A stretch of DNA of 49,979 nt from a bacterium (GTDB taxonomy: Bacteria > Patescibacteriota > WWE3 > 2-01-FULL-39-13 > JAACPI01). The DNA is taken from positions 1 to 49,979 of the forward strand of contig JAACPI010000006.1 of the NCBI GenBank assembly GCA_009995545.1, read 5' to 3'. Of the stretch, positions 30,274 to 39,690 are shown in pieces (position 1 is the first letter of the stretch; every line of letters starts with the position of its first letter). Position numbers and translations under genes: made by a program. The notes under the pieces were generated by a model that saw nothing but the letters and a program-made list of their open reading frames with translations, did no database searches and was not told where the DNA came from.

Positions 30274-31590
30274 ATGCAAATAAAGAAGGATAGTACTTTC
30301 TCTTTAGATCTATTCCCGGGCGACACTTTGCTCTCTAACACTGGGTTTTTAAATCTTTGGTTCGCGCAGATACTGACTCAGGTCGGCGTAAAGCTGTTCG
30401 ATTTTGTTTTAGCAATACAGATATATAAACAAACGGGAAGTAACGCATCTGTATCTTATCTAATACTAGCTTACGGCTTGCCTGCTGTATTATTCAGTTC
30501 TTGGGCTGGTGTTTTAATTGATAGGTGGCGAAAAAAGACTACATTGGTTTTTATAAGCCTCTTAAGATTTTCTTTAATTCTTCTATTTATTCCTCTACAC
30601 AGTAACTTCTTTTTTATTCTTTTATTCGCCTTTCTGCTATCTTTGGTGTCGCAATTTTTTATTCCGCTTGAAGCCGTTTTAATTCCTAGGTTAGTAGAAA
30701 AAAAGCATTTAATAACTGCTAATTCTTTTTTTACTTTAACCCTTTATTCTTCCGCAGTAGTAGGGTTTATGGGGGCTGGTCCTTTACTAAAATCGGTAGG
30801 GGACTTAGGCTCTTTCGTTTTTATCGCCTCATTATTTTTAGTCGCAGGATTTTTAGGTTTACTACTACCTTTAAGTTCAAACAAAAAAGTTAGTATATTT
30901 TCAAGCAGGCATAAAAATCTGTTTATAGATAAGCCCTGGAACTCTATTAAACAAGGTTTAAAGATTGTTTCTAAGGACCCTGCTTTAAAATTAGGGATCC
31001 TTTTAATGGGGGTGTCCCAAATTATGGTTGCCATGTTTATGTCACTAACTCCTGGATTAACTACCCGGGTATTGGGTTTAGTGCCTGAGGATGCCTCTGT
31101 ATATCTTATTGGTCCCGCAGCATTTGGAATGGTGTTAGGGGCTGCTCTTATTTCTAGAATCGGGGGGTTTTTAACTAGAAAAAGACTCGTAAAAATTGGG
31201 CTTCTAGGTTCTTCACTAACCTTTTTAGGATTTTCTTTACTACCTGAAGTACGTTATTTTTCGATAGAAGAACATCTTACTCTTTTAAATTACAGTGTGA
31301 CCTTAATTGTAGGCATCGGGATCGCTCTTTCCGTACTTGCGGGGTTTTTTAACAGTTTTGTTAGTATTTCTTGTAATACAAGTTTGCAATCCCGTGTTTC
31401 TTTCAAAAACAGGGGTAAGGTATTTGGCTTTTTGCAGTCTATTGTGGCTGTTTCTGGAGCTCTGCCTATATTACTCTCCGGAATTTTGGCAGACCGAGTT
31501 GGTGTGACTAATGTATTTGGTTATCTGTCACTTCTAATTATAATAGTATTTATATCTACGTATAAACTTTTAAATATTCAATGGAGATAG
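30274..31590 (+). CDS. MFS transporter
   Basis: 12-TM pattern; WAGVLIDRWRKKT and RVSFKNRGKVFGFLQSI motifs. Confidence 0.88.
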   Translation: MQIKKDSTFSLDLFPGDTLLSNTGFLNLWFAQILTQVGVKLFDFVLAIQIYKQTGSNASVSYLILAYGLPAVLFSSWAGVLIDRWRKKTTLVFISLLRFSLILLFIPLHSNFFFILLFAFLLSLVSQFFIPLEAVLIPRLVEKKHLITANSFFTLTLYSSAVVGFMGAGPLLKSVGDLGSFVFIASLFLVAGFLGLLLPLSSNKKVSIFSSRHKNLFIDKPWNSIKQGLKIVSKDPALKLGILLMGVSQIMVAMFMSLTPGLTTRVLGLVPEDASVYLIGPAAFGMVLGAALISRIGGFLTRKRLVKIGLLGSSLTFLGFSLLPEVRYFSIEEHLTLLNYSVTLIVGIGIALSVLAGFFNSFVSISCNTSLQSRVSFKNRGKVFGFLQSIVAVSGALPILLSGILADRVGVTNVFGYLSLLIIIVFISTYKLLNIQWR

Positions 31591-32354
31591 TTATCTCTTA
31601 TTTCTATACCCTTTATTCCTTTAGGTTTGTACTTTACCCAATACTAATTGCCCTAGTTTTAATAAAATACTTCTATCAAATATTTAAACACTCCTATAAA
31701 AACGGTTTTTTACGGGAAAAGTCTTTAGATATTTCTTTTATTTCTCTAGCAGGTCTAACTCTTCCCCCAATAGTTTTTATGCTGTTTTCACAAATACCCT
31801 CTTTAAACTATCTCAATAGCACTACCTACGAAACCTCAATTATTACGCTTTTATTACTTACCTTCATTTACTCTAAATCAAACAAGTTATCTTTTTTAAA
31901 GCTTTTAGACTTTATTTTTCAAGAAACATCCTTTGCTTTATTCTGGCTTTTTATTCTAAATTTTATGGTATTCCCTTTACCTAGAACTCTCTTAATGTCT
32001 TGCTTGTTTTTGATAGGTTATTTAATTCTATTAAATTCTCAAAAGTCTTCTTATAACTCACTTTTTTTTGGTTTACTACGAGCTAAAAAAACAGATGAGG
32101 TTACCTTTGTTGGGGGCAATGCTATGCTTTTCTTGATTTATTATTCCGCTGTTGCTATGCTAAATATATTCCTAATAAGGGGTTTTAACACTTATTTTTT
32201 TATACTAAGTAGTGTTGTTTCAATCTATTGTTTTATCAAATTTATTAGCTTATCTAAAGCAAAAAAAATTTTATGGACTCTCAATTTATCGTTCTTCAAA
32301 AAGAAAAGCTTACCGAAAAAAGACAAAATCTTACTAAAGAGGTTAATAGACTGA
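31581..32354 (+). CDS. Hypothetical polytopic membrane protein
   Basis: 257 aa ORF, about 6 TM; overlaps flanking CDSs on both sides. Confidence 0.6.
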   Translation: MEIVISYFYTLYSFRFVLYPILIALVLIKYFYQIFKHSYKNGFLREKSLDISFISLAGLTLPPIVFMLFSQIPSLNYLNSTTYETSIITLLLLTFIYSKSNKLSFLKLLDFIFQETSFALFWLFILNFMVFPLPRTLLMSCLFLIGYLILLNSQKSSYNSLFFGLLRAKKTDEVTFVGGNAMLFLIYYSAVAMLNIFLIRGFNTYFFILSSVVSIYCFIKFISLSKAKKILWTLNLSFFKKKSLPKKDKILLKRLID

Positions 32355-32608
32355 AAAAAGAGGATGCTTTTAAAGAAGAGGCAATGGATCCCGGAGGTAG
32401 AAGATTTGATGAAGAGGACGATGTTGCTGAAGCCACACAGCATTCTAACACCCAATCTCTAGTAGTGGAAATTCAAAAAGATTTAAAACAAGTAGAGAAA
32501 GCCTTAAAATCTATTGAAGATGGTACCTATGGTACAGATGAGATCACTGGAGAAACCATTTCAGAAGAAAGATTAACTGCCTACCCCGAAGCCACGACTT
32601 CCAATTGA
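32273..32608 (+). CDS. DksA/TraR-family protein lacking zinc-finger cysteines
   Basis: N-terminal coiled coil; GTYGTDEITGETISEERLTAYPEATTS matches the DksA C-terminal motif with all Cys replaced. Confidence 0.82.
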   Translation: MDSQFIVLQKEKLTEKRQNLTKEVNRLKKEDAFKEEAMDPGGRRFDEEDDVAEATQHSNTQSLVVEIQKDLKQVEKALKSIEDGTYGTDEITGETISEERLTAYPEATTSN

Positions 32609-32726
32609 AAAAGTAGCGTTAAACAGTTGTTTAATTGGCTCTTAAATAAACTCTTTATTAAAATAATTCGGTCTTCTAACTAAATCCTTTAAGTACAATC
32701 TTTCGGGTAAGTTTTGTGTTGTAGTG

Positions 32727-32772
32727 TGGGGTTGATTGGTGATAGATTATATATAAATGGTGATAAATGGTG
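32727..32772 (+). promoter_or_regulatory. Candidate MraZ-box array around mraZ -10 and start codon
   Basis: TGGGG-N5-TGGTG (32727-32741) and TGGTG-N5-TGGTG (32758-32772); the pairs are 21 bp apart. Confidence 0.55.
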
Positions 32773-33215
32773 AAAAACAAGAAAACAAAATAATCACCAA
32801 ACGGCTTTTTTTAGGGGAATACCAGCCAAACTTAACCAAGGGTGCTAGATTAGCCCTACCAAAAAAGATCAGGGAAGTTTTTGGTGAAAATAATCGCATA
32901 ATTTTATCTAGAGGTTTTGAAAATTGTATCTTTGGGTTTACCCCAGATGCTTGGGAGATTGAATCCCAAAAGAATCTAGATGCCTCTACTGGTGATAAAA
33001 GATCCAGAATGCTAAAGAGATACTTGTTTTCTGGTGCATACGAGATTGACTTGGATGCACAAGGAAGGGTTGTTTTACCCAAATCACTATTAACTTACTC
33101 TGGTTTACAAGAAGAATCCGGAGCAATGTTAATAGGTGCTGGGGATCACTTTGAGATCTGGGATAAGGACAGTTGGGGAAAAATATTCGAGACTCTAGAG
33201 GGTCAGGTTGTATAA
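32757..33215 (+). CDS. mraZ: Transcriptional regulator MraZ
   Basis: FLGEYQPNLTKGARLALPKKIREVFGEN..., duplicated AbrB-like repeat; upstream of rsmH. Confidence 0.95.
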   Translation: MVINGEKQENKIITKRLFLGEYQPNLTKGARLALPKKIREVFGENNRIILSRGFENCIFGFTPDAWEIESQKNLDASTGDKRSRMLKRYLFSGAYEIDLDAQGRVVLPKSLLTYSGLQEESGAMLIGAGDHFEIWDKDSWGKIFETLEGQVV

Positions 33216-33218
33216 CTT

Positions 33219-34133
33219 ATGAAGCACATACCGGTTCTATTAGATGAAGTAGTCGTCGAATGTCCATCTGATACCAAAGGGTGGTTAATTGACTGTACTC
33301 TAGGTTCTGGAGGCCATTTTTTAGCACTTTTAAACTTAAATGATAACTTAGTAGGTTTTGATGCAGACTTTGCTCCTATTGAGAATCTGTCCAAAATATT
33401 AATTTCAAAAGGTTTTACAGAGGTAGAAAGCCCTCTGGAGGATATTTCTATTTTTACAGATTCTAAAAGCGAAAAGAAAGTAATACTTTGCAATGTGAAT
33501 TTTAGTAAGGCAAAAAAAACTTTAGAAGATTTAAATATATTTAACTTTTCGCTAATTTTGGCAGACTTAGGTCTTAGTACTGACCAACTGCTATTTAGCA
33601 CGAGGGGGTTTAGTTTTTCTCAACCAAACCAAGCCCTAGATATGCGTATAAATATAAAATCAGGTGGGCCGACCGCCGCGGATTTGCTAAATTTTTTATC
33701 TGAAAGTGAGCTGACAAACTTATTCAGAAACTACGGAGAAATGTCATCTGCTAAGCCTTTAGCAAAAAAAATTCTTCAGTATCGGGAAAAATTTGGGAAT
33801 ATAGGGACCGTTGGAGAACTTTTAAAAGCATCGGGTTATCAAAATAGAATTTTGGGTAAAAAAGTTCACCCAGCTACTAAATTATTTATGGCCCTTCGTA
33901 TAGCCGTGAATTCTGAATTTGTAAACTTACAGTTATTGCTATCGGATTTTTTACCTTCAATTTATAAAGGCACAAAGATTTTAATAATTTCCTTCCACTC
34001 TTTAGAACAAAAAATTATACAGAATTTTGTTAAGGATAATGACCTAAACGTTAAAAATATTAAACCTGGTATTGAAGAAATTAGAAGCAATTCTAGTTCT
34101 AGATCAGCAACTTTAAACGTTATTTATGAATAA
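33219..34133 (+). CDS. rsmH: 16S rRNA (cytosine1402-N4)-methyltransferase
   Basis: HIPVLLDEVV...DCTLGSGGHFLALL; LADLGLSTDQL; RGFSFSQPNQALDMRI; ISFHSLEQKII. Confidence 0.96.
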   Translation: MKHIPVLLDEVVVECPSDTKGWLIDCTLGSGGHFLALLNLNDNLVGFDADFAPIENLSKILISKGFTEVESPLEDISIFTDSKSEKKVILCNVNFSKAKKTLEDLNIFNFSLILADLGLSTDQLLFSTRGFSFSQPNQALDMRINIKSGGPTAADLLNFLSESELTNLFRNYGEMSSAKPLAKKILQYREKFGNIGTVGELLKASGYQNRILGKKVHPATKLFMALRIAVNSEFVNLQLLLSDFLPSIYKGTKILIISFHSLEQKIIQNFVKDNDLNVKNIKPGIEEIRSNSSSRSATLNVIYE

Positions 34134-34419
34134 AAGACTTATATTTAATTGCATACTATGCTGTTTACCCGCTATTGTGGGTTTAATGGCCCGGGTTGTT
34201 GTTTTTAACAACTTGTTAATTGATGGGCAAAAAATGCACTCTATGAGTCTGCAGATTTCGAATTTAGAAATAGAGAATAAAAAGCTTAAGTTTCAAAATG
34301 CAAAAATGAGTAGCTACAGCGAGCTGTATGAAAGAGCTTCAAAATTAGGCATGCAGACTGCTTCCATATCTTTCATTGAAGTTTCTCAAAGCTCGCTGGC
34401 CTCCACTGCTAAGAACTAA
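34126..34419 (+). CDS. ftsL: FtsL-like single-pass coiled-coil protein
   Basis: 97 aa, N-terminal TM then coiled coil; position between rsmH and ftsI. Confidence 0.65.
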   Translation: MNKRLIFNCILCCLPAIVGLMARVVVFNNLLIDGQKMHSMSLQISNLEIENKKLKFQNAKMSSYSELYERASKLGMQTASISFIEVSQSSLASTAKN

Positions 34420-34425
34420 TTTTGT

Positions 34426-36165
34426 ATGGTCAACATATCAAATGCCGACTACTCTCGCATACGATATATATTTCTCTTTTTACTCAGTTTATTTTTTTTA
34501 GTTATAGTTAAGTTATTTGTCACGCAGGTTGTCCATAGAAACTACTGGGTAAAGATTGCCACAGCTCAACACAAGGGGGTACATAAAATACAAGCTCAGA
34601 GAGGGGAAATTTATACTTCTGATGGTTTTCCAATAGCCTTAAGTGGTTATACTTACGAACTCTACATAGATCCTAGTTTGTCCGACGTATCTTCCGAAGA
34701 ACTTCAAAAAGTGTTTGATGTTGTATATAAAGATTTTCCAAAGGAATCGTCTTTAAGCTTAGAAGATAAAAAAGTTTATTGGGCAAATGCTTTAATGAAT
34801 AAAAATTTAAGGTTTTACTCTTTAGAAAAGCAAATTTCATCTACACTAAAGCAAGAGTTACAGAATTTACAAATAAAAGGCTTGGGTTTTTTGCCAGTAC
34901 CTACAAGAACTTACCCAAACCTAGAATCCTACTCCCACATCTTAGGTTTTGTGGGCAATGACGAGTCGGGTCAAGATAAAGGATATTTTGGTTTAGAGGG
35001 GTATTACGATGGAGACTTAAAAGGGGTTGATGGTTTTGTCACTCAAGAGAGTTCCGCAGGGGGATCTCCCATTTTATTTGGGGAATACTCTAGTTACTCT
35101 GCTATTCAAGGGGGAAATTTACATTTAACCCTAGATAGAGTTATGCAAAATATGTCTTTCAATGCGCTTAAAACTAGTGTTGAAAAATTTGGTGCAAGTT
35201 CGGGTACTGTGGTGATTGTAAATCCTAAAACCGGGGCTATTTTATCCTTGGTTAATTACCCAACTTACTCACCTTTAAATTATTCTTACTACTATTCTAA
35301 TGATCCCGATATTTTTGTTAATAAAGCAATCTCCGCTACTTATGAGCCAGGGTCTGTAATAAAAGCTCTTACAGTTTCTGCTGCTCTAGATAGCGGTGCT
35401 GTAAATACAGATACAACTGTGCTAGATTCAGGTCCTGTGGATTTCTCGGGCTATATTGTAGACAACTGGGACAAAAAACATCACGGAGAAATAAGTATTT
35501 CGCAGGTACTGCAGCTTTCAAACAATATTGGTGCAGCTAAAGTGGGTGGGTTAGCCGGTAGGGAATCCTTACATAAGTACTTTAAACTGTTTGGAATTGG
35601 TGAAAAACTAGGTGTTGATCTTGAGGGTGAAGAGTCCGGTACCTTTTCTGATTCAGCTGGGTGGTATGACATTGACCTGGCAGCTGCGGCTTTTGGTCAG
35701 GGAATGAGCACCACCCCTTTGCAAGTAGTGATGGCTTTCTCAGCTATAGCCAATGACGGAGTCCTTATGAGGCCTTACCTAGTCGAAAGAATAGATAAAA
35801 ATGGTAAAATTCTAGAAAATAAACCCACCCAGATCCAGAGAGTTATGAGCTCAAAAACGGCTAATTCTATGAATATGTTGTTAACCGAGGCTGTATCTGG
35901 TGGGGAGGCTAAGTATTTTGTAAGTAAGAAGTATAACGTGGCAGGTAAAACGGGTACTGCACAAATTGCTGAAAACGGAGTTTACTTAGATGACAAGTCT
36001 AACGCTACCTTTGTAGGATTTTTGCCTTCTTATAAAGATTTTGTTATGCTTGTTAAGCTTGAGAGGCCAACCAGCAGTATCTACGCATCCGAAACAGCTG
36101 TCCCGCTTTGGATGGAAATTTCTGAGGGGGTTGCAGGTTACCTAGGTTTGCCTCCCGACAAGTAA
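34426..36165 (+). CDS. ftsI: Penicillin-binding protein 2/3 (FtsI)
   Basis: EPGSVIK (SxxK), SNN (SxN), AGKTGTAQ (KTG). Confidence 0.93.
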   Translation: MVNISNADYSRIRYIFLFLLSLFFLVIVKLFVTQVVHRNYWVKIATAQHKGVHKIQAQRGEIYTSDGFPIALSGYTYELYIDPSLSDVSSEELQKVFDVVYKDFPKESSLSLEDKKVYWANALMNKNLRFYSLEKQISSTLKQELQNLQIKGLGFLPVPTRTYPNLESYSHILGFVGNDESGQDKGYFGLEGYYDGDLKGVDGFVTQESSAGGSPILFGEYSSYSAIQGGNLHLTLDRVMQNMSFNALKTSVEKFGASSGTVVIVNPKTGAILSLVNYPTYSPLNYSYYYSNDPDIFVNKAISATYEPGSVIKALTVSAALDSGAVNTDTTVLDSGPVDFSGYIVDNWDKKHHGEISISQVLQLSNNIGAAKVGGLAGRESLHKYFKLFGIGEKLGVDLEGEESGTFSDSAGWYDIDLAAAAFGQGMSTTPLQVVMAFSAIANDGVLMRPYLVERIDKNGKILENKPTQIQRVMSSKTANSMNMLLTEAVSGGEAKYFVSKKYNVAGKTGTAQIAENGVYLDDKSNATFVGFLPSYKDFVMLVKLERPTSSIYASETAVPLWMEISEGVAGYLGLPPDK

Positions 36166-36166
36166 A

Positions 36167-37417
36167 ATGGATAAAAATACAAATAATAGGTTACTTAAAG
36201 TGATCGGAGGTTACCCCCTAAGAGGGTCCCTAGAGTTGAATAGTTCACCTAATATAACAAAATTTATGCTATCGCTATGTTATATTTTAGGAGGAAAATA
36301 TGAACTTAAAGGTACGTTTCAAAACAGTTCTATTAAAGATTACTGCGCCCATTTAGAGGAGGCTAATTACGCAATAAAATATAGTTCAAATTCCATTTAT
36401 ATCGACTCTGCTCAAGGTGGTTCTGACTTTTCTTTACTAAAATACGACACTATTGAGGATAATTTTTTAGTAGCTCTATCTTTAGAAAAAAAAGGTTATG
36501 TTGAAATAACTAAGAATCAAGAATTAGTTGATTTTTTGTCTTACTTAGGATTTTTAGTCAAGAAAAAATCTAATGAGAAATATGTTGTATATAATAAGGT
36601 ACAAAATCCCAGGCCAAACTTAGTTTTTCAGGAACTTAACTACAAATATTTACTTTTAGGGATACTTTTCCAACTACTAAATCTCGAACAGTTTTCTATT
36701 ACTTTTCCCAATGATAGTCTAGAAATAGGTATCATATTAGAACTATTGTCCGAAATTGGTGTCTTAAAAGAGGTAGATCACTCAAAAAATGTTCAGTTAA
36801 CTTTTGAAAAAACCAAATCAATTAGTAGCTCTTTTTCCCAGATAGTGATCCCGGGTGATCCTTTAGAGTTTGCCTTTTTTACGACCCTTTCACTGTTTAC
36901 AGAAGGAGAGATTCAAATAAACGGTCTAAAACCTTCTTTTTTAACAACTCTATTACGTGTCTACTCCTCAATCGGTGGGGGATACACTGCTAGTGATCCG
37001 GATATCTTGCGAACTTGGTTTTCAGGTAGTGACGAGGTTAATTACGATTTATCTGAGATTTTGGAGGATAATGACCAGGAATATTTGTCCCTACTTTTAC
37101 CCGGCCTCGGTAAGTCTTATTCTTCTAATTTTATCTTACCCCCCACAAAATCTGTAACAAAAAATTTAATTCAAGATCTTAACCGTTTAGGTGGTAATAT
37201 TTCTATGACAGATGAAGGTATTGATATAGAATCAGGTAGAAAGTATAAGCCCGGGTTTTTATCTTTAGAGGGGGATATTTTTCCTGATTTTTCGAGATTA
37301 GTTCTTTCTCTTATTTCAGATGGTGAATTTGGAATATATAATATTGAAGTGTTGGAGGATTATAATTTTAGGCTTCTTGAAAAACTCAAAAAGCTGGGTG
37401 CTAGAATTCAAGAATAA
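36167..37417 (+). CDS. EPSP-synthase-fold MurA-like protein, catalytically degenerate
   Basis: KVIGGYPLRGSLELNSSPNITKFMLSL...LGGKYELKG resembles MurA N-terminus; C-terminus DFSRLVLSLISDGEFGIYNIEVLEDYNFRLLEKLKKLGARI; no PGGCxIGxRP loop. Confidence 0.65.
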   Translation: MDKNTNNRLLKVIGGYPLRGSLELNSSPNITKFMLSLCYILGGKYELKGTFQNSSIKDYCAHLEEANYAIKYSSNSIYIDSAQGGSDFSLLKYDTIEDNFLVALSLEKKGYVEITKNQELVDFLSYLGFLVKKKSNEKYVVYNKVQNPRPNLVFQELNYKYLLLGILFQLLNLEQFSITFPNDSLEIGIILELLSEIGVLKEVDHSKNVQLTFEKTKSISSSFSQIVIPGDPLEFAFFTTLSLFTEGEIQINGLKPSFLTTLLRVYSSIGGGYTASDPDILRTWFSGSDEVNYDLSEILEDNDQEYLSLLLPGLGKSYSSNFILPPTKSVTKNLIQDLNRLGGNISMTDEGIDIESGRKYKPGFLSLEGDIFPDFSRLVLSLISDGEFGIYNIEVLEDYNFRLLEKLKKLGARIQE

Positions 37418-37418
37418 T

Positions 37419-38522
37419 ATGTTACTGAATAATCTAAATTTTGTTTTAATAGCGATGTTAGTCTCTGGATTAATATACCCGCTATTAATTAACTTTTTAT
37501 ATAAAAATCAATTCGGTGAAAAGGTGAGAGAGTTTGGCCCCGAAACTCACAAGAAAAAAATAGGTACACCTACAATGGGTGGTTTAGGTTTTTTTATCAC
37601 AACCTTTGTATTAAATATATTTTTTAACAACGCCAATTTTGAGGTCAATCTTTTGCTTTTAGTGTTTCTTATTGCTGCGATGTTCGGTTTGTTAGAAGAT
37701 TTATTAAAAGCTTACTCTAGATCAGGTTTGCGTAAGAATATTCGTATTGAGGTATATGAAGTATTCTCTAAAACCGAAAAAACCTGGTGGGTTTATAAAA
37801 TGCTTCTTGTTCCCTGGAATCTATTTAGAGAATTTACTAGGCTGATAGGTAGTAATGCCTCCAATTCGGGGGTGAGGTTGAAATCCCATTATAAATTCCT
37901 TATGCACTTAGCCTTGGGGGCTTTTCTAGCGTATGTTTTGTACGTAGTTCTAGGAAAAACTGGCATACAAGTTCCAATTTTTGGATTTTTTGAGATGGGT
38001 ATTTTTTACCCAATATTTATGTGCGTCTTTTTTGTTTTTACTTTAAATGCAGTAGCAATAACAGATGGCTTAGATGGTTTACTGGGAGGAATTACGTTAC
38101 TTATCTTGTTCTGCTATTGGGTTCTTGCCTCTATTTTAGGCGTTGGGTATTTAACCAATTTCATAGGTATATTTTTTGGGTCCATGTTGGTTTTCCTTTA
38201 TTTTAATATTTTTCCTGCAAGGGTTTTTATGGGAGATGTGGGGTCTTACGCTGTTGCAGCGGTACTCTTCGTTATCCCTTCCCTTTTAAATTTAGAATTT
38301 CTTATTTTAATAACGCATGCCTTATGTTTGTTTGACGGTGGTATATCCGGAATTGCCCAGCAAATGAGTGTTAAACTAACCGGAAAAAGATTGTTTAAAA
38401 TGGCCCCTATACACCACCATTTCGAGATACTAGGTTGGCCTGAAACAAAAGTTACACTGCGGTTTTGGTTACTTCAGATTGTACTATCTATTTTAGGACT
38501 GGTGACTTTTTTTTATATTTGA
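37419..38522 (+). CDS. mraY: Phospho-N-acetylmuramoyl-pentapeptide transferase
   Basis: GPETHKKKIGTPTMGG; AITDGLDGLLGG; RVFMGDVGS; MAPIHHHFEILGWPETKVTLRFW. ATG at 37419 rather than 37320. Confidence 0.95.
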   Translation: MLLNNLNFVLIAMLVSGLIYPLLINFLYKNQFGEKVREFGPETHKKKIGTPTMGGLGFFITTFVLNIFFNNANFEVNLLLLVFLIAAMFGLLEDLLKAYSRSGLRKNIRIEVYEVFSKTEKTWWVYKMLLVPWNLFREFTRLIGSNASNSGVRLKSHYKFLMHLALGAFLAYVLYVVLGKTGIQVPIFGFFEMGIFYPIFMCVFFVFTLNAVAITDGLDGLLGGITLLILFCYWVLASILGVGYLTNFIGIFFGSMLVFLYFNIFPARVFMGDVGSYAVAAVLFVIPSLLNLEFLILITHALCLFDGGISGIAQQMSVKLTGKRLFKMAPIHHHFEILGWPETKVTLRFWLLQIVLSILGLVTFFYI

Positions 38523-38526
38523 AATA

Positions 38527-39690
38527 ATGCAAAGTAATATTCTTCGAAAAAGAACTTCGAATCATAATAGCTCTGTCAAAAATTACCATTCTTACTTACT
38601 GATACTCCTTTTAAGCTGTCTTTTTGTAGGTTCTATACTTATTTATAATGCTTCCAGCACATATGCGTTTAATACTTTTGGCAATGAATTTTATTTTTTA
38701 ACTAATCATGTTTCTTGGGTTATTTTAAGTCTTTCAATATTTGCTTTAGTACAGGTAATACCTAAGAAAATATTAAAATCCCTAAGCTTACCCTTGTTTT
38801 TTTTGACTGTGTTTTTTCTGTTATTTGTTATTATTCCCACCCCATTCTCGGTAAAGGCCTTAGGCGCAAGAAGATGGATTTTACTTAATCCAAATTTCTT
38901 ACCCAGCATCCCTTTCTTAGGTAGGTTGAGTTTTCAGCCTTCAGAACTAGCTAAATTGGCTGTAATGCTAGCTTTGCCCGGAATTTTGTTATCCTCAAAA
39001 CATTGGGTTTCGGATTCTAATCGTATCTTAAGGTACCTTTTTTATCTATTCGTTCCTGTGTTTTTAATTTTTCTTGAGCCTGACCTAAAAACAGCCATTT
39101 TAGTTTGTAGCCTAGGTTTAGCAATTTTATTTACCTTTGGGGTAAATCTAAAATATTTTTTCTATGCTACTCCTGTCGTTTTATTGCTAATCCTATCTTT
39201 GGTTCTTTTTTCCCCTTACAGAATGCAGAGGCTGAACACTTTCTTAGGAAATGGAGATCTTCAGGAATCCTCATACCATTCAAATCAAATTAATATTGCT
39301 CTGGGATCTGGAGGTTGGTTAGGCTTGGGGTTTGGTAAGTCTAGGCAAAAAAATGAGTATCTTCCGGAAGTTGTGGGTGACTCGATCTTTGCTATCTACG
39401 GTGAAGAATTTGGGTTTTTGGGTTCTATAGTTCTTATTTTGCTTCTAGTAGCAATCCTTTATACGCTTTACAAAATAACTATAAACTTACAAGATGTTGA
39501 TCAAAGACTTTCCTCTACGGCATTGCTAACCTGGTTTGGTTTACAAACTTTTCTTAACTTAGGTGCTGTATCCGGAGTGATACCCCTAACGGGTGTCCCT
39601 CTACCTTTAATTTCTTATGGTGGCTCCTCTTTAGTTTTTATTGTCAGTGGCTTTGCAGTAGTCTATAAGTATTCAAAGGAGGAATTATGA
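38527..39690 (+). CDS. ftsW: SEDS peptidoglycan polymerase FtsW
   Basis: SFQPSELAKLAVMLALP; GSGGWLGLGFGKSRQKNEYLPEVVGDSIFAIYGEEFGF; LPLISYGGSS. Confidence 0.93.
   Translation: MQSNILRKRTSNHNSSVKNYHSYLLILLLSCLFVGSILIYNASSTYAFNTFGNEFYFLTNHVSWVILSLSIFALVQVIPKKILKSLSLPLFFLTVFFLLFVIIPTPFSVKALGARRWILLNPNFLPSIPFLGRLSFQPSELAKLAVMLALPGILLSSKHWVSDSNRILRYLFYLFVPVFLIFLEPDLKTAILVCSLGLAILFTFGVNLKYFFYATPVVLLLILSLVLFSPYRMQRLNTFLGNGDLQESSYHSNQINIALGSGGWLGLGFGKSRQKNEYLPEVVGDSIFAIYGEEFGFLGSIVLILLLVAILYTLYKITINLQDVDQRLSSTALLTWFGLQTFLNLGAVSGVIPLTGVPLPLISYGGSSLVFIVSGFAVVYKYSKEEL

Noticed and set aside
33203-33601. Minus-strand 132 aa ORF
   Set aside because: Antisense to rsmH with strong motifs; shadow ORF.
36957-37157. 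Plus-strand 66 aa ORF inside the MurA-like gene
   Set aside because: Alternate frame; no supporting signal.
38021-38206. Plus-strand 61 aa ORF inside mraY
   Set aside because: Alternate frame within a conserved gene; no start context.
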